From Hippea alviniae EP5-r (lineage in GTDB: Bacteria; Campylobacterota_A; Desulfurellia; Desulfurellales; Hippeaceae): a stretch of 64,000 bases of DNA. The position numbers and the translations under genes are program-made. The notes below the pieces were generated by a model. That model was not told the DNA's origin. It saw only the letters and a program-made list of their open reading frames with translations, and searched no databases. Location: NCBI RefSeq assembly GCF_000420385.1, contig NZ_ATUV01000001.1, forward strand, positions 1-64,000, in the 5' to 3' direction. Below, piece after piece: positions 16,496 to 26,694 of this stretch (position 1 is the first letter of the stretch; every line of letters starts with the position of its first letter).

Positions 16496-17950
16496 TTATC
16501 TGTGTATATACTTCTTAAGCAGCTTTTCCATTTTCTCTATTACATCTCTTTTCATCTCTATATCATCTGGCCAATCTCTTTCAAACCCTTCACCCTTCCA
16601 CTTTTTTGTTGCGTCTATACCCATTTTTGAGCCGAAGAACGGCAGGTTTGAAGCATGCTCAAGCACATCTAATGGGCCTTTTGTGAAGATTATGTCTCTT
16701 TGCGGATCTATGTTGTTGCCTAATCGCCAAATAACTTCACTTAAATCCTGAACATTCACATGTTTATCAAAGATAACAATGATTTTGGTTAGACTCATCA
16801 TGCCAAGCCCCCAGAGTGCGTTTATCACTTTGAAGGCATGTCCGGGAAATTGTTTATCTATGGAAACGAAGGCAAAGTTATGAAATATACCTTCAACGGG
16901 CAAGTTTATGTCAACAATTTCGGGTAATATCTTTTTTATTATCGGCAAAAACAGTCTCTCTGTTGCTTTTCCTAAGAAGCAGTCTTCCATAGGTGGTTTG
17001 CCCACAATTGTTGCAGGATAGATTGCATCTTTTCTCATTGTTATACGCTGAACATGAAAGACAGGATAATAGTCAGCCAAAGAGTAATATCCTGTATGGT
17101 CGCCAAAAGGCCCTTCTAAATGAAGTGGCTCGTTTGGGTCAACATAGCCTTCTAAAATTATCTCAGCTTCAGCCGGCACCAAGATATCAGACAGGGTTGC
17201 CTTTGTAAGTTTTACAGGTTTTCTTCTTAAGAAGGATGCAAATAGCATTTCATCTATGTCTTCAGGCAGCGGAGCCGTTGCAGTGTAAATCGTTATCGGA
17301 TCTGCGCCTATAGCTACACAAACCGGCATCTTTTTGTTCTTTTGTTTATACCACCTGTAATGATGAGCGCCATCTTTATGTATATGCCAGTGCATTCCTG
17401 TTGTATCCTTGCCAAATATCTGCATTCTATACATGCCGCAGTTCTGTTTGCCTGTTATTGGATTTTTCGTGAATACAAGCGGCAGAGTTATAAATCTTCC
17501 GCCATCTTCTGGCCAGGTTTTTAAAACAGGCAGTATGCTTAGGTCAACATCGTCTATTATTACTTCCTGAGATGGTGCGTTTTTTACTATCTGTGGTATA
17601 AACTTGCTAAACTCTTTTAGTTTCATTATGTTTCTTAGCTTGTCCCAAAAGTTGTAAGGCACTTCGGCATTTACAAGCTCTTCAACCCTTTTGCTTAAAT
17701 CGTCTAAACTTTCAACATTTAGGGCAAACTCAGTTCTTTTTCTTGTGCCAAACAGATTCATTGCAACAGGTATCTTTGAACCTATCGGGTTTTTAAACAG
17801 AACGGCAGGGCCTTCAGACTTCACAAGCCTATCTGCGATATATCCCATCTCATAAATAGGGTCAACCTTCTCTTTGATAACAATCAATTCTTTTCTCTTC
17901 TTTAATGCATCAATGTATTCATGTAAATTTTCAAAAACCATCTTCTTCAC
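16496..17950 (-). CDS. UbiD-family decarboxylase (possibly menaquinone, MqnL-like)
   Basis: 484 aa, full length for UbiD. These enzymes decarboxylate aromatic or unsaturated acids with prenylated FMN and a metal. Conserved family segments include MYRMQIFGKDTTGMHWHIHKD, IILEGYVDPNE and LEGPFGDHTGYYS, which carries the acidic active-site residues, as well as KATERLFLPIIKKILPEI. A UbiA-type prenyltransferase is at 61459. Together they could serve quinone synthesis by the futalosine route, but UbiX, needed for the cofactor, is not in the window. ATG at 17950; an in-frame ATG 9 bases later is also possible. It overlaps ribF by 20 bases. Confidence 0.9.
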   Translation of the reverse strand: MKKMVFENLHEYIDALKKRKELIVIKEKVDPIYEMGYIADRLVKSEGPAVLFKNPIGSKIPVAMNLFGTRKRTEFALNVESLDDLSKRVEELVNAEVPYNFWDKLRNIMKLKEFSKFIPQIVKNAPSQEVIIDDVDLSILPVLKTWPEDGGRFITLPLVFTKNPITGKQNCGMYRMQIFGKDTTGMHWHIHKDGAHHYRWYKQKNKKMPVCVAIGADPITIYTATAPLPEDIDEMLFASFLRRKPVKLTKATLSDILVPAEAEIILEGYVDPNEPLHLEGPFGDHTGYYSLADYYPVFHVQRITMRKDAIYPATIVGKPPMEDCFLGKATERLFLPIIKKILPEIVDINLPVEGIFHNFAFVSIDKQFPGHAFKVINALWGLGMMSLTKIIVIFDKHVNVQDLSEVIWRLGNNIDPQRDIIFTKGPLDVLEHASNLPFFGSKMGIDATKKWKGEGFERDWPDDIEMKRDVIEKMEKLLKKYIHR

Positions 17951-18863
17951 CTAAAACCGATTTTATTATTTTTATATCTTCTTTTATCTGTTTTAAAAGG
18001 TCGTCTATTCTTTTGAATCTTCTCTCTTCTCTTATAAACTTTACAAACTCTATTCTTATCTTTTTACCGTAAATATTGCCAGAAAAGTCGAATATGTGGG
18101 CTTCTATATGTTTGATTTTTCCTTTAAAGGTTGGATTTATACCAACATTTACAGCAGCTTTGTGTTTTTTTGAATCTATATAGACAAATGTTGCATAGAC
18201 GCCATTTGGCAGCATTATATCGTTGTGTGGATATATGTTTGCTGTTGGAAAGCCAAGACTTGTGCCACGCCTATCACCTTCCTTTACTATACCAGAGATT
18301 GAGTATCTTCTGCCCAAGAACAGGTTTGCTCTCTCTATCTCGCCGTTTCTTAAAAATTCCCTAATTTTGGTTGAACTGACAATGATGCCATCTATCTTTA
18401 CAGGCGGGATTACGATGGCTTCGAAATTGTATTTTGCAGCAAGCTCTTTTAAGAGTTTTGTGTTTCCTTTACCTTCCTTGCCGAATGTGTAATCATGTCC
18501 AACACAAACGCCGCAAACATTTAAATTTTTTATCAGTATATCTCTTACAAAGGATTCTGGTTGCATATCTGCAAACTCTTTACTGAAACGAGCACAGATA
18601 ATCGTCTCTATGCCTAAGCTTTCAACAATTTTTGCCTTCTCTTTGAATGTTTGTATGAGAAATGGCTCGTTTAAATTTTTTATAATCTTTATCGGGTGTG
18701 GATAGAATGTAAAAAGAGATGGCGTTGCATTTAGCTTTTCTGCCAATTTTATCGTCTGTTTTATAAGCTGCTGATGTCCCTTGTGTATGCCGTCGAAGTT
18801 GCCAAGCGCAACGACAGTTCTTTCTATATTACACGGTTTGTAAATATCTCTGATTATTCTCAT
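17931..18863 (-). CDS. ribF: Bifunctional riboflavin kinase/FAD synthetase
   Basis: 310 aa. The N-terminal nucleotidyltransferase domain has ALGNFDGIHKGHQQLI (~19-34) and the C-terminal riboflavin kinase domain has RRGTSLGFPTANIYP and NGVYATFVYI. It makes FMN and then FAD. The start overlaps the ychF stop by 4 bases (ATGA type). Flavin supply fits its flavoenzyme neighbours (UbiD needs prenylated FMN, nitroreductase needs FMN), though conserved linkage is not shown. Confidence 0.95.
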   Translation of the reverse strand: MRIIRDIYKPCNIERTVVALGNFDGIHKGHQQLIKQTIKLAEKLNATPSLFTFYPHPIKIIKNLNEPFLIQTFKEKAKIVESLGIETIICARFSKEFADMQPESFVRDILIKNLNVCGVCVGHDYTFGKEGKGNTKLLKELAAKYNFEAIVIPPVKIDGIIVSSTKIREFLRNGEIERANLFLGRRYSISGIVKEGDRRGTSLGFPTANIYPHNDIMLPNGVYATFVYIDSKKHKAAVNVGINPTFKGKIKHIEAHIFDFSGNIYGKKIRIEFVKFIREERRFKRIDDLLKQIKEDIKIIKSVLGEEDGF

Positions 18864-19951
18864 ACATTAAACCTGAAATAGACCACATCTCCATCCTGCA
18901 TGATATAATCCTTACCTTCAAGGTGCATTAGTCCTTGTTCCTTTGCCTGCTTCTCACCACCGGCTTTGATATAGTCTTCGTATTTTATGATTTCTGCCCT
19001 AATAAAGCCACGCTCAATATCTGAATGAATTGTGCCAGCTGCTTCTTTTGCCGTTGTGCCTTCTTTTATTGTCCAGCCACGAACTTCCTTTTCTCCTGCT
19101 GTGAAGAATGTTATTAAGCCCAGCATCTTATATCCAACCTTTGCAAGTCTATCAAGGCCAGACTCTTTAAGTCCCAACATCTCCATAAACTCTTTTTTCT
19201 CATCATCGTTTAGCCTGCTTATCTCTTCTTCTATCTTGCTTGAGAGAACAATGACGGGAGCATTCTCGTTTTTTGCTATCTCTTCAACAACTCTTGAATA
19301 CTCGTTGCCGTTTATCTCTTCTTCTGAGACATTGGCAACATAAATCACGGGTTTTGCGCTTAAAAGTCTTAACTCTTTTATCAACTCTTTCTCTTTATCT
19401 GTTAGCTTAACATTTCTCAGCGGCTTGCCTTCTTCAAGCAGGTTTTTAAATCTTTTTAAAATTTCAAGCTCTTCTTTTGCTTTTTTGTCGCCACTTTTTG
19501 CAATTTTGACTGTTTTGTTTTCTCTATTTTCTAAGGTTTGCAAATCTGCAAGCATCAATTCTGTGTCAATTATCTCTATATCCCTTTTTGGGTCAACTTC
19601 ACCGAGCGAGTGAACGATATCTTCATCGTCAAAGCATCTGACGACATGAACAATCACCTGAACATCCCTTATGTGCGATAGAAATTTATTGCCAAGCCCT
19701 GCACCCTGACTTGCACCTTTAACAAGGCCTGCTATATCAACAAACTCAACAACAGGTGGTGTTATCTTTTTTGGTTTTACAAGCTTTGCAAGTTTGTATA
19801 AACGCTCATCCTTTACTTCTGCTATGCCAACATTTGGGTCTATTGTGCAGAATGGAAAGTTTGAGCTTTCGGCATTTCCTTTGCTTAATGCATTGAATGT
19901 TGTTGATTTACCAACATTTGGTAGTCCAACTATTCCACACTTGAATCCCAT
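18860..19951 (-). CDS. ychF: Ribosome-binding ATPase YchF
   Basis: 363 aa, a universally conserved OBG-family protein that prefers ATP. The G1 loop is GIVGLPNVGKST (6-17), switch G3 is DIAGLVKGASQGAGLGN, and the altered G4 (YVANVSEEE, instead of NKxD) is the mark of ATP preference. The C-terminal TGS domain includes FTAGEKEVRGWTIKEGTTAKEAAGTIHSD and ends DGDVVYFRFNV. It sits between prfA and ribF. Confidence 0.97.
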   Translation of the reverse strand: MGFKCGIVGLPNVGKSTTFNALSKGNAESSNFPFCTIDPNVGIAEVKDERLYKLAKLVKPKKITPPVVEFVDIAGLVKGASQGAGLGNKFLSHIRDVQVIVHVVRCFDDEDIVHSLGEVDPKRDIEIIDTELMLADLQTLENRENKTVKIAKSGDKKAKEELEILKRFKNLLEEGKPLRNVKLTDKEKELIKELRLLSAKPVIYVANVSEEEINGNEYSRVVEEIAKNENAPVIVLSSKIEEEISRLNDDEKKEFMEMLGLKESGLDRLAKVGYKMLGLITFFTAGEKEVRGWTIKEGTTAKEAAGTIHSDIERGFIRAEIIKYEDYIKAGGEKQAKEQGLMHLEGKDYIMQDGDVVYFRFNV

Positions 19952-19960
19952 TTTGTCTCC

Positions 19961-21025
19961 TTACATACCGCTCTCTTTTAGTTTTCTTGCCTGTTCGTCA
20001 ACAATTAGAGCTTCTATTAACTCATCCAGCTCGCCTTCCATAATGCTATCCAATTTGTAAAGTGTCAAGTTTATCCTGTGGTCTGTAACTCTGCCCTGCG
20101 GGAAGTTGTATGTTCTTATGCGTTCTGACCTATCACCCGAACCGATTTGGCTTCTTCTCTGTTGAGCTATCTCTTCTTCCTTTTGCCGTCTGTAAAAATC
20201 ATAGAGTCTTGATTTTAGGATTTTCATTGCTTTCTCTTTGTTTTTAAGCTGAGATTTCTCATCCTGACAACTTACAACAATACCTGTTGGCAAATGCGTA
20301 ATTCTGACAGCCGAATCTGTCGTATTTACATGCTGTCCGCCATGTCCACTTGCTCTAAACACATCTATTCTTAAATCTTCTGGTTTTATTTCAACATCTA
20401 TATCTTCTGCTTCTGGTAAGACTGCAACTGTTGCTGCAGATGTGTGTATTCTGCCTTGAGATTCTGTTATAGGAATTCTTTGAACCCTATGTGTGCCACT
20501 TTCATGCTTAAATAGGGAATAAGCGCCTTTGCCCTTTATCTCTGCAACTATCTCCTTTATTCCGCCTGTGTCTGATAGGCTTTTGCTCAAAACTTCAACC
20601 TTAAAGCCCTTCTTTTCGGCAAATCTTGAATACATTCTAAATAAATCAGCTGCAAACAGTGCTGCTTCTTCTCCGCCTGTTCCCGCTCTGATTTCTAAAA
20701 TAACATCCTTTTCGTCTGCTTCATCCTTTGGCAGAAGTAAAAGTTTTATCTCTTTTTCTAACTCTGGCAGTCTCTCTTTTAATGTTTTTAGCTCTTCTTT
20801 TGCCAACTCTTTTAGCTCTTCATCTTCAAGCAGCTCTTCGTTTTCTTCTATCTGTTTTAAAAGCTCGTTGTACTCTTTTGCCTTCTCAACGATTGGTGTT
20901 AACTTTTTTAGCTCGCCGCTTAAATTTTTATATTTTTCCATGTCGTTTATTATGTTTGGGTCTGAAAGCTGTGCTTCTATCTGGCTGTATTTCTCTTCTA
21001 TCTCTTTGAGCTTTTCTTTAAGCAT
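19961..21025 (-). CDS. prfA: Peptide chain release factor 1
   Basis: 354 aa. It releases the peptide at UAA/UAG. The codon-reading PxT motif is [12 protein letters not shown] (~185-196; most homologues have PAT), and the peptidyl-tRNA hydrolysis GGQ is at 229-231 in [10 protein letters not shown]. The final part, [19 protein letters not shown], distinguishes RF1 from RF2. Its start codon overlaps the upstream PP-loop gene by 8 bases. No HemK/PrmC methylase gene is adjacent. Confidence 0.96.
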   Translation of the reverse strand: MLKEKLKEIEEKYSQIEAQLSDPNIINDMEKYKNLSGELKKLTPIVEKAKEYNELLKQIEENEELLEDEELKELAKEELKTLKERLPELEKEIKLLLLPKDEADEKDVILEIRAGTGGEEAALFAADLFRMYSRFAEKKGFKVEVLSKSLSDTGGIKEIVAEIKGKGAYSLFKHESGTHRVQRIPITESQGRIHTSAATVAVLPEAEDIDVEIKPEDLRIDVFRASGHGGQHVNTTDSAVRITHLPTGIVVSCQDEKSQLKNKEKAMKILKSRLYDFYRRQKEEEIAQQRRSQIGSGDRSERIRTYNFPQGRVTDHRINLTLYKLDSIMEGELDELIEALIVDEQARKLKESGM

Positions 21026-22004
21026 TGTTCCCTCCGATTCGGAATTGGCTTAGTTTTTCATCGCTTATTGGCTGAGTGTCTATTATAAATCTTCTCTCAC
21101 CTTCAAAAACGAGATTTTTTGCCTTTTTTGAGTATCTTTTTAGAATGGCTGCAGCGGTTAAAATTGTATCCATGTGCGGTTCTTTTAGGAATAATCCGAC
21201 AGCGCATGGTGCATCGATGCAGCGTATCTTTGGCAAGTCTTTAAACTCTTCTAAAAACAGTTTCGATTCCATCTCGTTTCTTGAGACGATAAACTTTAAG
21301 CCATAAATCCTAAAATGTCTGCCAAATTTTATCAATTTTATAGCGTTTTCGTCATATATCTCATCTCTGTTTAGCATCTCCTTGATTTTTAGACTGAACT
21401 GTGGGTCTGTTAAGAGACAGCCGCCGGCTGGTGTTTCAAAGTTTTTTATACCCAGTTCTTCTGCCAATTCAAACTGGGATTTTCTTGACCTTCCCTGAAT
21501 ACAGAAGAGTTTTTCTCTGTTTATTAAGCCTTCCTTTTCCATCAATGTTTCTGGCAGGCATTTGGCAGAGAGTGGCCTTAAAACAAGGTCTTTTAGCTCT
21601 GCTTCCTTTTCTATTAGTCTTAGAATTGAATAAGACTTTTGACTCATTGGCCTTTGACCTAACACTTCACCTGTTATGATAAATGTTGCGCTGACTTCTT
21701 CTGCAAACTCTTTGGCTTTCTTGTAAAAGAAGATTTTGCAGTCTATACAGGGATTTAGATTTTTACCGTATCCGTATTTTGGTTTTTTTAGCATCTCTAT
21801 GTATGCATCTCTATCTTCAACAGTGTTTAAATTAAGACCAAATGGTTTTAGCTGCTCTTTGAGTTTTTTTTCATCTTTTGGATAAAATGGCGTTTTTACA
21901 AACAGTGGAAATACTTCAAAACCGAGATTTTTTATCAGCAGTGTGGATAGTAAGCTATCAAGACCACCAGAGTATAGACTTATGCATCTTTTGTTTAACT
22001 TCAT
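21018..22004 (-). CDS. PP-loop ATPase, MnmA/ThiI-like (probable tRNA thiolation or sulfur transfer)
   Basis: 328 aa. PP-loop [10 protein letters not shown] (11-20). Cysteines lie in [11 protein letters not shown] (C86, C89) and AGGCLLTDP (~C200), placed like the sulfur-handling cysteines of tRNA thiolases. [11 protein letters not shown] resembles the MnmA/ThiI-type GQxxSQ substrate segment. It lacks a THUMP domain and is not a standard MnmA, so the target is uncertain. The C-terminal ~100 residues are a separate domain that I cannot name firmly. It lies between hpt and prfA in the minus-strand run. Confidence 0.75.
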   Translation of the reverse strand: MKLNKRCISLYSGGLDSLLSTLLIKNLGFEVFPLFVKTPFYPKDEKKLKEQLKPFGLNLNTVEDRDAYIEMLKKPKYGYGKNLNPCIDCKIFFYKKAKEFAEEVSATFIITGEVLGQRPMSQKSYSILRLIEKEAELKDLVLRPLSAKCLPETLMEKEGLINREKLFCIQGRSRKSQFELAEELGIKNFETPAGGCLLTDPQFSLKIKEMLNRDEIYDENAIKLIKFGRHFRIYGLKFIVSRNEMESKLFLEEFKDLPKIRCIDAPCAVGLFLKEPHMDTILTAAAILKRYSKKAKNLVFEGERRFIIDTQPISDEKLSQFRIGGNNA

Positions 22005-22024
22005 ATCTTTCTGTGCTTGTTTGT

Positions 22025-22555
22025 TTAAGATTCGCCCATTATGTAAATTGAAGGCAGCTCTCTATACTGTTCGTTGTAATCCATTCCGAATCCAACGATG
22101 AAGCCTTCGTCTAAATCAAATAGGTAATAGTCTGGCTGTATCTCTTCTTCTCTGCGTTCGTGTTTGTTGACGGCAACGCAGATTTTACAATCCTCTGCTC
22201 CGTTTTTTAGCATAAATTCTTTGACTCTCTTTATTGTTCTGCCTGTATCGAGAATATCGTCAACAATTATGCAGGTTTTACCCTTTAAATCGACAGATGG
22301 TTTTTTGAGCCACTCTATATTGCCTGTGCTTTGGGTGCCTGCATAGCTTTTTACCCTAATGCTGTCTAAAATCGGCTTACTCTTCATCTTGCTTAGTAGT
22401 TTTTCAAAAAAAGGTTTGCCACCCTTTTCAATGTAAAGCATTACTGTTTTGTTCTCTTTGCCTTCAATCTCTTTGTCTAATTTTTTTGCTAACTCTTCGG
22501 TTCTTCTGTCTATCTCTTTCTCTTCAAACAACAGCTTCACTTTAGCTCTCCACAA
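22025..22555 (-). CDS. Phosphoribosyltransferase, hypoxanthine-guanine type
   Basis: 176 aa. The PRPP-binding loop is TCIIVDDILDTGRTIK (~93-108). The short family layout with SIRVKSYAGTQSTG (flexible catalytic loop) and DLDEGFIVGFGMDYNEQYRELPSIYIM is typical of bacterial Hpt, which salvages hypoxanthine and guanine to IMP and GMP. Its start overlaps the amrS stop by 14 bases. Confidence 0.88.
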   Translation of the reverse strand: MWRAKVKLLFEEKEIDRRTEELAKKLDKEIEGKENKTVMLYIEKGGKPFFEKLLSKMKSKPILDSIRVKSYAGTQSTGNIEWLKKPSVDLKGKTCIIVDDILDTGRTIKRVKEFMLKNGAEDCKICVAVNKHERREEEIQPDYYLFDLDEGFIVGFGMDYNEQYRELPSIYIMGES

Positions 22556-23558
22556 TGTCTATTTTTTCGCCACACTTTGGGCATTTTCCGTCTTTTATAG
22601 AGTTTGATACAACTTCAAAGCCGTATCGTGCTATTAGAAGAGCGCCACAGTTCGGGCAGTATGTATGCTCGCCTTCATCTGCTCCTATGTTGCCCACATA
22701 GACATATTTTAAACCCATTGATAGGCCGATTTGTCTGACATTTTTAACAACACTTATGGGAGTTGGCTCGACATTGTCAAACTGATAAGCTGGATGGAAT
22801 CTGCTGACATGCCAAGGGATGGCAGGGTCTATGCTTTTTATATGCTCTGCTATCTGCATAAGCTCTGCCGGGTCATCATTCGCATTAGGGATGATTAGCG
22901 TTGTTACTTCAACCCAGATGCCTTTTGATTTCATGTATTCGATGGAATCAAGCACATGTTTAACTCTTGCTCCGCCACATATCTGCAGATAAAAAGCGTC
23001 AGAGAACGATTTTAGGTCCACATTTGCAGCATCAATCAAACCATCCATCATGTCAATTGCTTCTTTTGTCATATAGCCGTTCGTTACAAAGATGTTTTTT
23101 AAGCCCTTATCTTTTGCTATTCTTGCAGTATCGATGGCATATTCGAAAAAAACCGTTGGTTCTGTGTATGTGTATGCTATCGATTTGCAGCCTGTTCTTA
23201 ATGCATCTTCAACAACCTTTTCTGGTGGATAATCATCGCCAACAATCTTGCCTTCGTATATTTTTGGGTACATACTTATTTGCCAATTTTGGCAGTATAA
23301 GCATCTAAAGTTGCATCCAACTGTTGCAATGGAGTATGAGAGTGTTCCGGGCAAAAAGTGATAGAGTGGTTTTTTCTCTATTGGGTCAACGGCTTTTGCC
23401 ACTGTTTTGCCATAGACGAGTGAATAAAGTGTGCCGTCAATATTCTTTCTTACATCACATACACCGACTTTGTCTTCGTTTATCTTGCACCTGAAAGCAC
23501 AGAGATTACATTGAACCTTTTTATCTTCAAGTTTCTCATACAGATAGGCTTCTTTCAT
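22542..23558 (-). CDS. amrS: Radical SAM enzyme of the AmmeMemoRadiSam type (AmrS)
   Basis: 338 aa. The radical SAM cluster is GCNFRCLYCQNW (C82, C86, C89). An N-terminal QCNLCAFRCKI (C17, C20, C24) is typical of the family that also contains pyruvate-formate-lyase activase homologues, and a C-terminal zinc ribbon has CPNCGA...CPKCGE. AmrS is usually encoded with Memo and AMMECR1 proteins. Neither is adjacent here. The substrate is unknown. It starts 10 bases downstream of the M50 protease gene. Confidence 0.88.
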   Translation of the reverse strand: MKEAYLYEKLEDKKVQCNLCAFRCKINEDKVGVCDVRKNIDGTLYSLVYGKTVAKAVDPIEKKPLYHFLPGTLSYSIATVGCNFRCLYCQNWQISMYPKIYEGKIVGDDYPPEKVVEDALRTGCKSIAYTYTEPTVFFEYAIDTARIAKDKGLKNIFVTNGYMTKEAIDMMDGLIDAANVDLKSFSDAFYLQICGGARVKHVLDSIEYMKSKGIWVEVTTLIIPNANDDPAELMQIAEHIKSIDPAIPWHVSRFHPAYQFDNVEPTPISVVKNVRQIGLSMGLKYVYVGNIGADEGEHTYCPNCGALLIARYGFEVVSNSIKDGKCPKCGEKIDIVES

Positions 23559-23567
23559 TTTTTTACC

Positions 23568-24194
23568 TCACAAGAGAAGGTTAGCTAAAGGGTTTACGAT
23601 TGCATAAAAGATGAAATCAAACACGCCAAGAAACAGAAGTCCAATAACTATATAGATGCCGTATGGCTCTATCTTTTCAAAATTGTAAGCCCATTTTGGC
23701 GGCAAAAAGGCTGCCAATATCCTACCACCGTCAAGCGGCAGAATAGGTATCAAGTTAAAGAATGCAAATAGTAAATTGAGTTGAACACCGTATATGCCTG
23801 TAAGTATGAGTGGTTGCGCTATTGCTGGTGGGATGGGCAAGAATACCGCTATTTTGTATATAGCAGCAAACAGAATTGCAAGGATTATATTTGCAGAAGG
23901 GCCTGCTGCTGCAACAATGGCTGAGTCTCTTTTTGGGTTTCTCAAAGCAAAGAAGTTTACAGGCACAGGCTTTGCCCAGCCAAATAGAATTGGTGAGTGT
24001 GTTATGATTAAAATCAGTGGCAGGATAATTGTGCCGAATAGGTCTATGTGTGCAATTGGGTTTAGGGTTAATCTTCCGGCGAACTTTGCCGTATTATCGC
24101 CGAGTTTATATGCTACATAACCATGACTTACTTCATGAAACACAACAGCCGTCAAAAATGGTATGACCATCAAAAAAATCTGCGGGTTGATCAT
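23568..24194 (-). CDS. Site-2-protease-like M50 membrane metalloprotease
   Basis: 208 aa from ATG at 24194, which follows GGGAGG; an in-frame TTG 21 bases upstream is rejected. It is a short multi-pass M50 peptidase: zinc motif FHEVSHGY (HExxH at 20-24) in the first membrane segment, second metal ligand in NLIPILPLDGGRIL, and hydrophobic segments throughout. There is no PDZ domain, unlike RseP at 56552. The substrate is unknown. It is the first gene of the minus-strand run. Confidence 0.88.
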   Translation of the reverse strand: MINPQIFLMVIPFLTAVVFHEVSHGYVAYKLGDNTAKFAGRLTLNPIAHIDLFGTIILPLILIITHSPILFGWAKPVPVNFFALRNPKRDSAIVAAAGPSANIILAILFAAIYKIAVFLPIPPAIAQPLILTGIYGVQLNLLFAFFNLIPILPLDGGRILAAFLPPKWAYNFEKIEPYGIYIVIGLLFLGVFDFIFYAIVNPLANLLL

Positions 24195-24264
24195 TTTGTT
24201 TTTACCTCCCTGCAAAAGAATGCCTTAAAGAGCACAAAAAGTCAAGGTTTTAAAAAATAAATTC

Positions 24265-24293
24265 TTGACCTTTATAATGTTTTGTAGTATATC
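24265..24293 (+). promoter_or_regulatory. Promoter of icd
   Basis: TTGACC (24265-24270), 17-base spacer, TATATC (24288-24293), giving a leader of ~85 nt before icd. A mirrored CTTGACT on the minus strand (24246-24240) could be the -35 of the divergent protease run, but its -10 is poor. Confidence 0.55.
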
Positions 24294-24385
24294 AAGGCAG
24301 GAGAATTTGAAAAAAGGGTGTTTTTACTAAGGAAAACTTAAATTGGAGTTAAAAAATAAAAAAGTTTATAGAAAGGAGAAGGGCT

Positions 24386-26638
24386 ATGGCTGAAAGACCA
24401 AAGATGATTTGGACAAAGACGGATGAGGCGCCTTATTTGGCAAGTTTCTCATTGTATCCAATTGTAAAGGCGTTTGTTAAACATGCGGGTGTGGACATAG
24501 AGATAAGAGACATCTCTTTAGCTGGAAGAATTCTTGCAACATTCCCAGATTATTTGAAAGAAGACCAAAAAGTTAACGATGATTTGGCTTATCTTGGTGA
24601 ACTTGTTAACAAACCAGAAGCAAATGTTATAAAATTGCCAAACATTTCTGCAAGTGTTGTTCAGTTAAAAGAAGCGATAAAAGAGCTTCAGAGCAAAGGT
24701 TATAATGTTCCGGATTACCCAGAAGAGCCAAAAACAGAAGAAGAGAAAAAGATTCAGGAGAGATACGCAAAGGTTTTAGGAAGTGCGGTTAACCCAGTTT
24801 TAAGGCAGGGTAATTCAGATAGAAGATTGCCTAATGCAGTTAAAGAGTTTGCTAAGAAATATCCGGACAAGATGGGCTTACCTTTGAAACCTTGGCCAGA
24901 AGATTCAAAAAGTCATGTAGCACACATGGAAAGTGGCGATTTCTATGAAAATGAAAAATCTGTCACACTGGACAAGGAGACGGATGTTGAGATTCAGTTT
25001 ATAGATGAGAATGGCAATAAACAGGTTATAAAGAAACTGCATCTACTCAAAGGTGAAGTGCTCGATGGCACATTCATGAGTGCAAAGGCTTTGAGAAAAT
25101 TCTATGAAGAACAGGTAAAAGACGCAAAAGAAAAGGGCGTTCTTTTAAGCCTTCACCTTAAAGCTACGATGATGAAAGTGTCCGACCCAATCTTGTTTGG
25201 ACACATGGTTGAGATATATTTCAAAGATGTATTTGAAAAACATAAAGAGACCTTTGAGAAACTCGGCGTTAATCCGAATAACGGACTTGTTGACCTTTAT
25301 AAGAAGATTGAGCAGCTTGACGAAGCAAAGAGAAAAGAAATTGAAGAAGATATACAAAAGGTTTATGAGAAGAATCCAGACCTTGCAATGGTTGACTCTC
25401 GCAAAGGCATCACAAACCTTCATGCTCCAAACTTGATAATTATCGATGCTTCTATGCCGCCGATGATAAGAGATGGCGGTAAAATGTGGAACAAGAACGA
25501 CGAGCTTCAGGATACAAAGGCGATTATTCCAGATAGAAGCTACGCAAGGATGTATAAAGAGATTGTTGAAGACTGCAAGAGAAATGGCCAGTTTGATAGA
25601 ACGACAATGGGCGATGTCTCCAATGTTGGCTTGATGGCAATGAAGGCTGAGGAATATGGTTCTCACGACAAGACATTTGAGGCACCAGCAAACGGAACTG
25701 TAAGAATTGTTGATGCAGATGGCAATGTTCTGATTGAGCATAAGGTTGAGAAGGGTGATATCTGGAGAGCCTGCCAGGTTAAAGATGAAGCTATAAAAGA
25801 CTGGGTTGGCCTTGCAGTAAGAAGGGCTAAGGCAACGGGTGACCCTGCAGTATTCTGGCTTGATGAGAACAGGGCTCATGATGCTCAACTGATTAAGAAG
25901 GTAAAAGAATATCTGCCAGAGATGCTCAAAAAATACAATGCTGAAGATATAGCTGACAACATCAAGATAATGCCACCAGTTGAGGCTATGAGATACTCGC
26001 TTGAGAGAATCAGAAAAGGTGAGAATACAATTTCAGTAACTGGCAATGTTCTCAGAGATTATCTGACAGACTTATTCCCAATCCTTGAAGTTGGAACATC
26101 CGCAAAAATGCTTTCGATTGTTCCGCTGCTTGCTGGTGGTGGTCTTTTTGAGACAGGCGCTGGTGGTTCTGCTCCAAAACATGCTCAGCAGCTCATTGAA
26201 GAAGGCCATTTGAGATGGGATTCTTTGGGTGAGTTTGGTGCTATTTTCGCATCACTTGAGCATATAGCTGAGAAATACGACAACAAAAAAGCAAGGATAA
26301 TGGCCGATGCTGCTGATAAAGCTATGACTAAGGTTTTGGAGAATCAGAAATGGCCTGGAAGAAAGGTTCATCAGCTTGACTCAAGAGGAGAACACTTCTA
26401 CTTTGCAATGTATTGGGCTGAAAGTTTAGCTGAGCAGAATGAAGATGAAGAACTTAAGAAGATTTTTGAACCTATAGCAAAAGAGCTTAAAGAGAACGAA
26501 GAAAAAATAATTGATGATTTTGATAAAGCTCAGGGTGCTCCGTGTGATATAGATGGTTATTACTGGCCAGATGAGTCTAAGATTGAAAAAATAATGAGAT
26601 GCAGCGAAACATTCAACTCCATAATAGACAAACTTTAA
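24386..26638 (+). CDS. icd: NADP-dependent isocitrate dehydrogenase, monomeric type
   Basis: 750 aa, the size of the monomeric IDH family (IDH-II), unrelated in length to the ~420-aa dimeric form. Typical stretches are [43 protein letters not shown] and [16 protein letters not shown] (substrate and NADP sites). It interconverts isocitrate and 2-oxoglutarate plus CO2. The next genes encode the enzyme that uses 2-oxoglutarate, so the two steps are coupled by genomic order. Start ATG follows AAAGGAGAAGG. Confidence 0.96.
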   Translation: MAERPKMIWTKTDEAPYLASFSLYPIVKAFVKHAGVDIEIRDISLAGRILATFPDYLKEDQKVNDDLAYLGELVNKPEANVIKLPNISASVVQLKEAIKELQSKGYNVPDYPEEPKTEEEKKIQERYAKVLGSAVNPVLRQGNSDRRLPNAVKEFAKKYPDKMGLPLKPWPEDSKSHVAHMESGDFYENEKSVTLDKETDVEIQFIDENGNKQVIKKLHLLKGEVLDGTFMSAKALRKFYEEQVKDAKEKGVLLSLHLKATMMKVSDPILFGHMVEIYFKDVFEKHKETFEKLGVNPNNGLVDLYKKIEQLDEAKRKEIEEDIQKVYEKNPDLAMVDSRKGITNLHAPNLIIIDASMPPMIRDGGKMWNKNDELQDTKAIIPDRSYARMYKEIVEDCKRNGQFDRTTMGDVSNVGLMAMKAEEYGSHDKTFEAPANGTVRIVDADGNVLIEHKVEKGDIWRACQVKDEAIKDWVGLAVRRAKATGDPAVFWLDENRAHDAQLIKKVKEYLPEMLKKYNAEDIADNIKIMPPVEAMRYSLERIRKGENTISVTGNVLRDYLTDLFPILEVGTSAKMLSIVPLLAGGGLFETGAGGSAPKHAQQLIEEGHLRWDSLGEFGAIFASLEHIAEKYDNKKARIMADAADKAMTKVLENQKWPGRKVHQLDSRGEHFYFAMYWAESLAEQNEDEELKKIFEPIAKELKENEEKIIDDFDKAQGAPCDIDGYYWPDESKIEKIMRCSETFNSIIDKL

Positions 26639-26649
26639 AAACAGTGTGG

Positions 26650-26677
26650 GGGGGCTTTAGCCCCCTTAAATTTTTAA
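26650..26677 (+). terminator. Hairpin between icd and korD (partial terminator)
   Basis: GGGGGC (26650-26655) and GCCCCC (26660-26665) with TTTA loop, then TTAAATTTTT. The U-run is interrupted and korD has no obvious promoter of its own, so partial read-through from icd is likely. Confidence 0.65.
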
Positions 26678-26694
26678 AAAAAGGAGAGGTGAGA

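Noticed and set aside
20529-21053. 174-codon Ser/Phe-rich ORF antisense to prfA
   Set aside because: Complement of the Glu/Lys-rich coiled coil of RF1, which yields Ser/Phe runs; it resembles no protein family.
25145-25888. 247-codon ORF antisense to icd
   Set aside because: It mirrors the codon pattern of icd, whose reading is certain. There is no Shine-Dalgarno or promoter, and the composition (Cys/His/Phe-rich) is typical of a shadow frame.
26599-26694. Extended N-terminus of KorD from 26599
   Set aside because: The extension is out-of-frame icd 3' sequence plus the hairpin; ATG 26695 has a strong Shine-Dalgarno and the length then fits the family.
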